Shown here piece by piece: positions 30,382 through 39,205 of a stretch of DNA of 64,000 nucleotides; position 1 is the stretch's first letter; every line of letters begins with the position of its first letter. Location: positions 19,058,387 through 19,122,386 of the forward strand of contig OZ024830.1 of NCBI GenBank assembly GCA_964016985.1. The letters run 5' to 3'. A program made the translations under genes and the position numbers. The stretch comes from Anodontia alba (lineage: Eukaryota > Mollusca > Bivalvia > Lucinida > Lucinidae). Under the pieces are notes generated by a model. That model was given only the letters and a program-made list of their open reading frames with translations, searched no databases and was not told the origin of the DNA.

Positions 30382-30673
30382 CTGCACTTTTGTGCAGGTC
30401 ATCATAGACTTTTAAATACTATTTGAGTTTTTTGGAGATTTACGGCCCAGCCAACATCATTAAAGTAATGATGAGACAAATATGCTATGACCCCTTTTTC
30501 CTGAAGTGGCCTATTTATTTATATATGAAACTCCTGCAAAGGTTGCGTTTAAGTAAAATTTAATTCCAACCACTTCAAAGACAACAACTTGTCTACATTT
30601 TTGTCACATCTATCTAAAATCTATTTGCTTTGAGTATATTTTCAAATAAGTGAAGCAAGGGCTATATAAACAC
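30382..30673. other. No gene seen
   Basis: A short SINE-1-tail-like phrase 'TTTACGGCCCAGCCAACATC' (30440-30459) suggests a decayed SINE; otherwise featureless. Confidence 0.4.
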
Positions 30674-30918
30674 TTAACCCTTAAACTGCCAATCACAACA
30701 ATTGTCGTCTGCTTTGTCATCTGCTTGTGATTTTAAAAGTCATTTTTGCAAACAGTGTGGACCCAGATCAGACTGCTCCTCTAGGAGCAGTCTAATCTGG
30801 GTCCATACTGTTTGTCTGTATGCAAAAATAGGTTTGAAAAGTTTGCAAGAATATTCAGCAGACGACATAAACAGACAACATTTTCAGATGCAGGTTTTCT
30901 TGGTGTTTTAAGGGTTAA
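30674..30918 (-). mobile_element. TTAA-B hairpin element
   Basis: TTAA-flanked, CCCTTAAACTGCCAATC / CTTGGTGTTTTAAGGG. It is reversed relative to the copy at 8898 (CAATTGTCGTCTGCTTTGTC on the left). Stem tip 'GACTGCTCCTCTAGGAGCAGTC'. Confidence 0.88.
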
Positions 30919-30958
30919 ATACATAATTTATAACCCTACACCAGCATTCTTTGAACAT

Positions 30959-31170
30959 TTAACCTTTACCACTCTATGGGCAAATTTAGCAGATGACCAT
31001 TATTGATCTTTCTTATTTTTCCCAGAAAACAAGTTTTAGACATTTCATGCAAATTGTCTCCATTGTCTCTATCAGAGACAATTTGCATGAAATGTCAAAA
31101 CTTGTACTAAAATAAGAAAAAAATTTTCAGTATGTTATCTGGAAAATTTTACCCAGAGTGTAAAGCAGTA
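30959..31170. mobile_element. TTAA-D hairpin element
   Basis: TTAACCTTTACCACTCTATGG left, 'TTTACCCAGAGTGTAAAG' right; stem 'GACATTTCATGCAAATTG' and mirror with an enlarged loop (TCTCCATTGTCTCTATCAG). Confidence 0.75.
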
Positions 31171-31269
31171 AAGCTGAGAATGTTGGGTAACTCATTATGC
31201 CAAATGGACTCTTCCATCTCAACTCTTTGGACAGGTCCATTTCTATTAGAAGGGGTGTCTGATTAGTTG

Positions 31270-33410
31270 TTATTAGTTAAAACAAGAGAGCCACGGGCCA
31301 TGGTTCGCTCACCTGAGTGACATAGCCACTGCAGACATGCAGATGTTATGCAACATTTTTCCAATCCTATCATCGCAACTAATGAAAATATCATCATTTG
31401 AGCAGTTCTTAGTTTTGTAGAAGAATATATGGGCCTGACAGTCAATGGAGCATGATCATTTGAATAAACTATCAATCACATTTCAACAGAAGGATCAATG
31501 TGAAATTTGGTGGAAATTGGCTAAGTGGTTTTATGTGATTTTATACATGTAAATAGCACAGTGGCAGGGAAATATTATAAATATAAACTAGATGATGGCC
31601 ATCTTAGATTTCCAATCAGAACAATTTTAACTACTGTTGATCTACAAGTCACTTCGATACTTTCAATATAAATGTATATGGCCCATACAAATGGGGAAGC
31701 AAATTTGACCTTGGAGGTAAAAAGGTCAAATGTCAACATAGAACCATCATTTTAGTAACTTTGGTAGATCTCCTGTCCCCCATAATTTGTGCAAAGATTA
31801 GGACCCAGGGCTTATTTGGTCATGGAGAAGAAGATTTTTAAAGGTTTTTACCATATATGGGAATGGCAGCCATTTTGATCAATGGACCATACCCATTTTA
31901 GCAATCTTTCATTCTCCTGCCCAAGGAGGCTCCGCATGAAATTTGAGCAACACTGGCCCGGAGGCTTCAGAGGAAAAGCCATTTGAAATTATCTATATTT
32001 TTTCCATACAAATGTATGGGGCCCATACAAATGCATACGGAAGCAAAATTGACCTCGCCGTAAAAAGGTTAAATGTCAATGTATGACAACTATTTTAGCA
32101 ACTTTGTTAGACCGCCCATTCCAGATGATATATGCAAAGATTCAGCCCCAAGGCCGGCCTCGGTGGCTCAGTTGGATGCGCCGTCCGAATGGAGACCAGG
32201 AGGTCGCGGGTTCAATCCCAGCCGAGGTCGGCAACCGTTCTTTCGTGGAGATTGATCATGAAATATTTTCTACGGTCATTCTCTCCCTTCCGCTGATTCA
32301 AGAAGGGCAGTTGTCAGTTTATGGCGAAAGAATGTGCACATTACTGGTTAACCGCTTAGAGGACTAAGCCTGCCCAGTAAATGTGTGGTTAAGTAAACTG
32401 ACCGCGCTCGACATGACCCCATTTGGGTTGACTGGGCCGTAAAACCTCAACACAAACAGCCCCAAGGCATCCTTGGTTTTGGAGAATAAGATTTTTAAAT
32501 GTTTTTTCCCATACAAATGCATAAGGAAGTAAACTTGACCTTGCCATAAAAAGGTCAAATGTCAATGTATGACCATTATTTTAGCAACTTTGGTAGACCC
32601 CCTGTCCCTGATGATTTATGCAAAGATTCAGCCCCAAAGCATCCTCGGTTCTAAAGAGGAAGATTTTTAAAGGTTTTTACCATATATGGGCATGGCGGCC
32701 ATCTTGGTCAACGAACCGTGACCATTTTAGCAAATTTTTGTTCCCCCTATCTAAGGAGGCTTCATATGAAATTTGAGCAAAATTGGCCCAGAGGCTCCAG
32801 AGGAGGTTGTTTGAAATTCTGAACATTTTTCCCATACAAATGCATAAGGAAGCAAAATTGACCTTACTGTAAAAAGGTCAAATGCCAATGTACGACCATT
32901 ATTTTAGCAATTTTGGTAGCCCTCCCATTCCCGATGATATATGCAAAAATTCAGCCATAAGGCATGCTCGGTTTTGAAGAAGAAGATTTTTAAAGGTTTT
33001 TCCCATAAAAATGCATAGGGAAGCAAACTTGACCTTGCCTTAAAAAGGTCAAACGTCAACGTACGATAATTCTTTTAGCAATTTTGGTAGACCTCCCATC
33101 CCCGATGATTCCTGCAAAGGTTCAGCCCCAAGGCATTCTCGGGTCTGGAGAAGAAGATTTTTAAAGGTTTTTACCATATATGGGCATGGCGGCCATCTTG
33201 GTCAACGAACCGTGACCATTTTAGCAATTTATCGTTCCCCCACCCTAAGAAGGCTCCATATGAAATTTGAGCAAAATTGGCTCAGCGGCTTCAGAGGAGA
33301 AGTCATTTGAAAATGTTAACGGACGGACACACGGACGCACACACGGACGGACGACGGACGAAAAGTGATCACAATAGCTCATCCGGAGCAGAGCTCAGGT
33401 GAGCTAAAAA
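31270..33410. mobile_element. Large pearl-like element with multiple core repeats
   Basis: Bounded by GCTCACCTGAG (31307-31317) and its inverse CTCAGGTGAGC (33394-33404). Inside, units of about 170-190 bp ('AAAAAGGTCAAATGTCAA', 'ATTTTAGCAACTTTGGTAGA', 'ATTCAGCCCCAAGGCATCC') alternate with a block of about 150 bp ('ACCATATATGGGCATGGCGG', 'CTCCATATGAAATTTGAGC'). The right end has an ACGG-rich microsatellite (33320-33362) and 'GATCACAATAGCTCATC'. Core repeats plus ACGG microsatellite is the layout described for bivalve pearl (Helitron-related) elements. A SINE is nested at 32153. Confidence 0.75.
32143..32466 (+). mobile_element. SINE family 1 with 10-bp target-site duplication
   Basis: The element at 32153-32456 is flanked by CAGCCCCAAG at 32143-32152 and 32457-32466. 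Head GCCTCGGTGGCTCAGTTGG (A box) and GGGTTCAATCCC (B box); body 'GAGATTGATCATGAAATATT'; tail GGCCGTAAAACCTCAAC. It sits inside a pearl-like core repeat, so it is younger than that array. The 94-codon frame across it is not a gene. Confidence 0.92.
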
Positions 33411-33540
33411 TATAGAAATTCTTGTATTTAATGCAAAAAGTGTACACCCAGATTAGATCCCACATTCTGTGGTGTATGATTTGTGTCTACATTGTTTGTC
33501 AATGTCTTTTTTGTGGAATGCTATATAGGCATAAATGGGC

Positions 33541-33756
33541 TAACTCTATCCATGTTGAATAAATTAAGATGCCACACCCACTTCTAATTTTCAGCCAATC
33601 AGATTACTTGATCCAAGTTGTTGAAACAAATCCACATCTAATGATAAACAGTGCAGATCCAGATCCCATGGCTTCTTCAGAAGACAGAATAACTGATCTG
33701 AATCCAAACTGTTTGCAAAGGCTGGGCATATCCGAGTTCAGCAGGGCCAGGGTTAA
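33541..33756 (+). mobile_element. Family A TTAA element, copy A7
   Basis: Left end decayed (TAACTCTATCCATGTTGAA), right end TTCAGCAGGGCCAGGGTTAA. Hairpin partly degraded ('CTTCTTCAGAAGACAGAATAACTG'). Confidence 0.75.
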
Positions 33757-33966
33757 CCCTTGTCCTGCTGAACCTGGATATGTCCTGCTTTTGAAAACAG
33801 TGTAGATCCAGATTAGTTGGCTTCTTCAGAAGCCAACTGATCTGGATCTGCACTGTTTGTCATTCAGTATGTGAATCTATATCACCAATCAGGATAAAGT
33901 AATCTAATAGGCTGACAGTTAGAAATGGGCATAGCATCTTAATTTATTCAGCATGACAAGTGTTAA
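33753..33966 (-). mobile_element. Family A TTAA element, copy A8, sharing its TTAA with A7
   Basis: Begins at the very TTAA that ends A7; CCCTTGTCCTGCTGAA left, TTCAGCATGACAAGTGTTAA right. Opposite orientation to A7. Well-preserved stem. Confidence 0.88.
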
Positions 33967-34139
33967 TAATACCAAACCAAGTTGCTGAAAATTGCGAGTC
34001 TAAAAATAAAACAATGAAGTCTGTCTTTATAGGTTGCCATTTAGCCAGGTGAGAGGGGCTATGGTGGGGGAAGAATCAAAAGTTAACCTTTTCAGAACAT
34101 GGAGATGTAGCATATCAATAGTTTGGTACAACTAAGTCT

Positions 34140-34225
34140 AGTAAAATGGGCTTGTTCAAATGTTATGACAAGTATGGTAAGGAGTTTAGGTGTCCAAATA
34201 CTTAGAATAAATACAGTAGTTGTTT
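34140..34225. mobile_element. Family K right-end fragment
   Basis: 'AATGGGCTTGTTCAAATGTT', 'GACAAGTATGGTAAGGAGTT', 'GTGTCCAAATACTTAG'. Only the outer arm remains. Confidence 0.5.
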
Positions 34226-34266
34226 AAAATTAACCTTTAAAGTGCCAGTCACAACTGCAGCAGACA

Positions 34267-35968
34267 TTAACCCTTAAACTGCCCAAAAATCCTGCATCTG
34301 AAAATGTCTGTTTATGTCATCTGCTGAATATTCTTGCCAACTTTTCAAACCTATTTTTCATAGAGGCAAACAGTGTGGACCCTGATCAGGCTGCTCCATC
34401 TGGGTCCACACTGTTTGCAAAAATGACTTCTAAAATCACAAGGCAGTCTGAAGGACAGTTATATATCCCACACCGCAGAATGACAATGGATCGGCCTCAA
34501 AATTCAAGGCTCAAACTGGTGGCCTTCAATTGTGACCTTGACCTTGAGTCTGCATTGTTATGGGTTCTGCACATCATCTCACTAAGGCAAACATTTGACC
34601 CAAATTTAATAAATATCTTTCAAAGGGTTCAGGCAATATGGAGTGAACATGAAATTCAAGGCTCAAACTCATGACCTTTGTGACCTTGACCTTGAGTCGG
34701 CATGATTGAGTTATGAGTTCTGCACATCCCCTTACTAAGGCAAACATTTGACCAAAGTTTCATGAAAATCTTTCATGAAAAGCATAGCTGAGTTATGGGT
34801 TCTGCACATCATCTCACTGGGGCAAACAGTTGACTAACATTTAAAGAAAAGTCCTTCCAGGGGTAAAGGAGATATGGAGCCAATACCAAACTCAAGGCTC
34901 AAACTCGTGATCTTCAACTGTGACCTTGACCTTAAGTCCACAGGGCTGAGTTATGGGTTCTGCACATTGTCCCAATGATAGGAACATTTGACCAAAGTTT
35001 AGAAAAAATCCTTCCAGGGGTAAAGGAGATACAGAGCGGACACAAAATTCAAGGCTCAAACCTGTGACCTTGAACTGTGACCTTGTGAGTCTGCATGGTT
35101 GAGCTATGGGTTCTGCACATCATTTTACTGGGGTAAACATTTGACCAAAATGAAAAGAAAATCCTTCTAGGGGTAAAGGAGATATCGAGTGGACATGAAA
35201 TTCAGGGCTCAAACTCGCGACCTTGAACTTTGACCTTGTCCTTGAGTCCCCACGGCTGAGTTATGGGTTCTGCAGATTGTCCCACAATGAACATTTGACC
35301 AAAGTTTAGAGAAAATCCTCCCAGGGGTAAAGGAGATACAGAGCGGACACAAAATTCAAGGCTCAAACCCATGACCTTGAACTGTGATCTTGACCTTGAG
35401 TCAGCAGCATGATTGAGTTATTGATTCTGCACATCGTCTCACTAAGGGGAACATTTGACCAAAGTTTAAAGAAACTCATTCCACTGGTATAGGAGATACA
35501 GAGTGGACACGAAATTCAAGGCTCAAACCTGTGACCTTGAACTGTGACTTTGACCTTGTGCCGGCATGGTTGAGTTATGAGTTCTGCACATTGTCTCACT
35601 GAGGCAAACATATGACCAAAGTTTAAAGAAAATCCTTCCAGGGGTATAGGAGATATGGAGCGGACATAAAATTCAAGGCTCAAACCCATGACCTTGCCCT
35701 GTGACCTTGACCTTAAGTTGGCATGGTTGACTTATGGGTTCTGCACATCGACTCACTGAGGCAAACATTTGACCAAAGTTTAATGAAAATCTTCAAAGGT
35801 TCAGGAGATATGGAGCGCACAAGAAAGTGTTACGGAAGGACAGACAGATGGATGGACAGATGGACAGTCAGGCCATTTCTATAATCCCCCATCTGCTTTG
35901 TGGCAAGAGATTAACAAGCAGACGACAAAGCAGACGACAACTGTTGTGATTGGCAGTTTAAGGGTTAA
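34267..35968 (+). mobile_element. TTAA-B element nested at a TTAA, itself interrupted
   Basis: Starts TTAACCCTTAAACTGCCC, has the CAAACAGTGTGGACCC hairpin, and reaches 'TTCTAAAATCACA' at about 34440. It resumes at about 35917 with AAGCAGACGACAAAGCAGACG and ends TTGGCAGTTTAAGGGTTAA. Intact copies at 8898 and 45326 read straight across this junction. Confidence 0.88.
34441..35916. mobile_element. Pearl-like element with about nine units of about 155 bp (innermost)
   Basis: The phrase 'TTATGGGTTCTGCACAT' recurs near 34559, 34711, 34796, 34954, 35107, 35263, 35419, 35577 and 35734. Units also share 'CATTTGACCAAAGTTTA', 'AATCCTTCCAGGGGTAAAGG' and 'GACCTTGAACTGTGACCTTG'. Ends with GACAGATGGATGGACAGATGG simple sequence (35845-35866) and 'AATCCCCCATCTGC'. 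No conserved frame; the CCTTGA-type phrases are not coding. Confidence 0.8.
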
Positions 35969-36053
35969 AAAAAATGAAAAAAAAAAATTAGAGTATCATC
36001 TGCTACATATTTTGTTTGGCACTTTATGGGTTAAACTTGAAAAAATGGTATAT

Positions 36054-36282
36054 TTAACCCTAACTGTTTTGGCGCCAAATTTCAGACTATATTTTTTTTA
36101 ACCAAACTATAGATTGAAAAGAAGCTTATATGTAAAGTTGAAAGTCTGAATGTCAAACAGGGTAGATCCTACTGTCTTTTTGAGCCATCTCATCTGGATC
36201 TACACTGTTTATGAGCCATCTCATCTGGATCTACACTGTTTGCAAAAGTCTATTTTATCCCCTCTGGCAGTGAATGAGTTAA
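36054..36282 (+). mobile_element. TTAA element with a duplicated hairpin arm
   Basis: TTAACCCTAACTGTTTTGG left, 'GGCAGTGAATGAGTTAA' right. The 3' hairpin arm is present twice in direct orientation: 36181-36210 and 36212-36241 are identical 30-mers. The 5' arm 'CAAACAGGGTAGATCC' is single. Confidence 0.75.
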
Positions 36283-36475
36283 AAGCACCATTTAAAACTG
36301 CTATTTATTTTTTCTCAGAAGAAAAATAAGCTGACATTTAATGTGAACTGACTGCTAAGCTGGTGATTCACATGAAATCACAAGCCTTTATTCCACCCCC
36401 CCCCCCCCAAAAAAAAAAACAAAAATTAAAAAAAATTGCCTACTATAATTTTGAATGGTGCTTCAAGGATTGATG
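36279..36475. mobile_element. TTAA-C relative, decayed, with poly-C/poly-A tract
   Basis: 'AAAGCACCATTTAAAACTGC', stem 'GACATTTAATGTGAACTG' / 'GGTGATTCACATGAAATCAC', then C14 and A11 runs at 36396-36419. Confidence 0.5.
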
Positions 36476-36479
36476 AAAA

Positions 36480-36630
36480 GCTATACAGTAACTCAGTAGG
36501 TTTACCACTTGTGGTCTCGGGTTTGAATCCCATCTAGTGTTCCCATGCATGGACTTTGCCATGTTGGCACCTTATCATCATCCCAAAATGATGGAAAAGT
36601 TTTGACAGGATATTAAAACATAAATATCAA
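36480..36630 (+). mobile_element. Possible tRNA-derived SINE, third type
   Basis: 'AACTCAGTAGGTTTACCAC' with a B-box-like GGGTTTGAATCCC at tRNA-like spacing. The tail 'TTGACAGGATATTAAAACAT' resembles SINE family 2. Single copy, so tentative. Confidence 0.4.
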
Positions 36631-36657
36631 ACATTTATTTACAGTAAAATTCTGCTA

Positions 36658-36870
36658 TTAACCCTTCTCATGCTGAATAAATTAAGATGTCACGCCCACT
36701 TCTAATTTTCAGCCAATCAGATTACTTGATCTGAGTTTTTGATAGAAATTCTCATATTTAATGACAAAAAGCGCAGATTCAGATCAGTTGGCTTCTTCAG
36801 AAGCCAATGGATCTGTATCTACACTGTTTGCTAAAACAGGGCATGCCGTGTTCAGCAAGAAAAGGCTTAA
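36658..36870 (+). mobile_element. Family A TTAA element, copy A9
   Basis: TTAA-flanked; CCCTTCTCATGCTGAA / TTCAGCAAGAAAAGGC. Hairpin 'GCGCAGATTCAGATCAGTTGG' with tip GGCTTCTTCAGAAGCC. Confidence 0.82.
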
Positions 36871-36971
36871 GACTATGTTTGGTACTGCCAAAAAGTGGTC
36901 TTATTTGTGGCCTGGTCTTAATATTAAATATAGAATAATAAGGAACTGTTTGAGACTGGCAAAAGCTGCTC

Positions 36972-37185
36972 TTAACCCTTGTCCTGCTGAATAAATTAAG
37001 ATGTCATGCCCACTTCTAATTTTCAGCCAATCAGATTACTTGATCTGGATTGTTGCTATAAATTTACATACTTGATGGCAAACAGTGCAGATCCAGATCA
37101 GTTGGCTTCTTCAGAAGCCAACTGATCTGGATCTACACATTTTGCAAAGGCAGGGTATATCTGGCTTCAGAAGGACTAGGGTTAA
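36972..37185 (+). mobile_element. Family A TTAA element, copy A10
   Basis: TTAA-flanked; CCCTTGTCCTGCTGAA / TTCAGAAGGACTAGGG. Near-perfect stem. Confidence 0.88.
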
Positions 37186-37198
37186 TAGCAGAGTGGTC

Positions 37199-37325
37199 TT
37201 AATCCTTGCCTTGCTGAATAGATTGATGCCACACCCACTTCTAACTGTCAGCCAATCAGATTGCTTGATCTAGGTTATATTGATATAAGGCAGGGCATAT
37301 CCGGGTTCAGCAGGATCAGGGTTAA
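37199..37325 (+). mobile_element. Family A TTAA element lacking the entire hairpin, copy A11
   Basis: TTAA-flanked; both arms present (AATCCTTGCCTTGCTGAA; AGCCAATCAGATTGCTTGATC; GGCAGGGCATATCC; TTCAGCAGGATCAGGG). Sequence passes directly from 'ATTGATATAA' to 'GGCAGGGC', so about 90 bp of palindrome are missing. Confidence 0.85.
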
Positions 37326-37450
37326 AACATAAACATCAAAATGTTTATTTTTTATTTTATTTTTTGCTCATTATCAAGTGCTGAATGTGCTCACAGTGTT
37401 TTGAACTGAAAGACAACACTTCAAATAAGGCATTATTTTCAACTAAGAAG

Positions 37451-37792
37451 TACTGATAGAAGAGCCGGCCTCGGTGGTTCAGTTGGATGCGCCGTCTGAC
37501 TGGAGACCAGGTGGTCACAGGTTCTACCCCCACCGAGGTCCGCAACATTCTTTCGTGGAGATTGATCATGAAATATTTTCTACAGTCATTCTCTCCCTTC
37601 CGCTGATTCAAGAAGGTACTTGTAAGTTGTCAGTTTCTGGCGAAAGAATGTGCACAATACTAGTTAACCGCTTAGAGGACAAAGCCTGCCCAGTAAACGT
37701 GTGGTTAGGTAAACTGACTGCGCTCGACATGACCCCATTGGGTTGACTGGGCCGTAAAACCTCAACACAAACAAACAAATACTGATAGAAGA
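37451..37792 (+). mobile_element. SINE family 1 with 13-bp target-site duplication
   Basis: The element at 37464-37779 is flanked by TACTGATAGAAGA at 37451-37463 and 37780-37792. Head GCCGGCCTCGGTGGTTCAG, B-box AGGTTCTACCCCC; body and tail as in other copies. Carries a small internal duplication ('GTACTTGTAAGTTGTCAG'). Confidence 0.92.
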
Positions 37793-38029
37793 CGCTTCTA
37801 CAATAATCTACGAGATAACAGCTCAGCCATAGAAAAAATTAGGAATGAAAAAACAAGATGTGGTATGGCAACAACAACATTTTATTCATCACTCTATCAA
37901 ACAGTTAAAAACAGGCACATGACAATGAATGGGTTTATCTCAACCAGTCACTTATTACTGAACTGGGACAGACAGGCCATGTAGACCCAGATCAGACACT
38001 GAAGAATGTAGCATCTGATAAAAGTTACA
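37793..38029. other. No gene seen
   Basis: Unassigned AT-rich sequence up to a family K-like hairpin remnant at 37978-38036 ('CATGTAGACCCAGATCAGAC'). Confidence 0.45.
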
Positions 38030-38106
38030 CTGTTTGGTACTCATCTAGCAGTTTGTTTGTTTTTTTGTCACATCAACAGATAGTAAAATAGACATCCTAA
38101 AATTTC

Positions 38107-38286
38107 TTAACCCTTGCCATGCTGAATAAATTAAGATGCCACACCCACTTTTAATTGTCACCCAATCAGGTTAGTTGACATGAGTTGTTGATATAATTTC
38201 AAATATTTAATGACAAACAATACAGATCTAGATCTACACTGTTTGCAAAGGCAGGGCATATCTGGGTTCAGTAGGACAAGGGTTAA
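38107..38286 (+). mobile_element. Family A TTAA element with short hairpin, copy A12
   Basis: TTAA-flanked; CCCTTGCCATGCTGAA / TTCAGTAGGACAAGGG. The stem has shrunk to 'ATACAGATCTAGATCTACAC'; about 40 bp of the normal palindrome are missing. Confidence 0.85.
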
Positions 38287-38334
38287 AGAGTTAAGAAATA
38301 ATAGTTCATCAGACTACCTGTTATATGTGTCTTA

Positions 38335-38460
38335 ATATTGTTGAACGAATGGCAAACAGTGTAGACCCTGATCAGATGTCACAATCTGCAGTATCTGATA
38401 TGGGTTTACACTATTTGCTAAGGTCCCTCTGTTCAAATACTTCGGGTTAATACAGTAATG
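38335..38460 (+). mobile_element. Family K element, right half
   Basis: 'GTTGAACGAATGGC', hairpin 'CAAACAGTGTAGACCCTGATC' with tip 'GTCACAATCTGCAGTATC', 'CCTCTGTTCAAATACTTCGG'. Confidence 0.6.
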
Positions 38461-38604
38461 AAATCACAGAGCATGTTTCACTGAGAAATAAGAATAAATA
38501 TTAGGTATATAAAAAATGTTTTTCTTATGTGATAGATGCCCCGCCTGAATCTTGTTCTTGAAGAGGGGCCGACTGTCTCTTCCTCTACATGCAGAATCAC
38601 ATCC

Positions 38605-38920
38605 CAAATATATTAGTAATGGGCCCCCTCCTCCCAAATAAATTAACAACAGTTTCCCTCCTCTTACATGTATCAGTAATGGTCTCCCTCCTCCCAAATG
38701 TATCAGTAATGGTCTCCCTCTTCCCAAATGTACCAGTAATGGCCTCCCTCCTCCTAAATGTATTAGGAATGGTCTCTGTCCTCCAAAATGTATCAGTAAT
38801 GGTCTCCCTATCCCAAAAATATCAGTAATAGTCTCCCTCTTTCCTGCTCTATCAGTAATGGTCTCTTTCCCAAATGTATCAGTAATGGTCTCCTTATTCC
38901 CAAACATATTAGTGTACTAC
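38605..38920. repeat. 30-bp minisatellite, about 9-10 copies
   Basis: Unit 'ATCAGTAATGGTCTCCCTCC' plus TCCCAAATGT. Because 30 is a multiple of three the minus strand stays open for 147 codons (10-residue repeats such as GGGRPLLIHL). I judge this to be a by-product: no start context, no domain, unit variants drift by indels at both ends. Confidence 0.9.
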
Positions 38921-39029
38921 TGTAACGGTCTCCTTCTCATTCAGGGTTACGCTGCATAAAAAAATCAGAGTGTCCCAGACTGTAGATATCTACCATAGTT
39001 CTATAAAAGGCACTGTTTTAGCTAGAAGT

Positions 39030-39205
39030 GTTGATGTTTTCAAGCAGAAAGTGTTGATATTTTCTTACATCTCCATAAAACATAGATTGTGGATACCCAT
39101 TAGAACTGCCTCACCAAGGCACTTCAAATGGGTATCCACAATCTATGTTTTATGGAAAAACAAGAAAAATATTTATCTCAATTCCCCTTTTATCTAGGGC
39201 TATGT
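39030..39205. mobile_element. GTACTC-family hairpin element next to the receptor gene
   Basis: Arms 'ACATAGATTGTGGATACCC' and 'GGGTATCCACAATCTATGT' around 'GAACTGCCTCACCAAGGC'. Right end 'CCTTTTATCTAGGGCTATG'. It ends close to the stop codon of the gene at 39206 and may lie in its 3' UTR. Confidence 0.75.

Larger units (their letters stand above)
34230..36034. mobile_element. TTAA-C element hosting two further nested elements
   Basis: Left piece 34230-34270 (TTAACCTTTAAAGTGCCAG, ACTGCAGCAGAC) and right piece 35965-36034 (TAGAGTATCATCTGCTAC, TTGGCACTTTATGGGTTAA) are the two ends of one TTAA-C element. The interval is a complete TTAA-B element, itself split. Confidence 0.85.

Noticed and set aside
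32073..32367. 60- and 94-codon frames over the SINE
   Set aside because: Both follow SINE family 1 sequence; the same frames appear at other SINE copies and vary with indels.
34375..34674. 99-codon frame MDPDQAAPSG...
   Set aside because: It crosses a hairpin element boundary into a pearl-like core repeat; composition follows the repeat, no domain.
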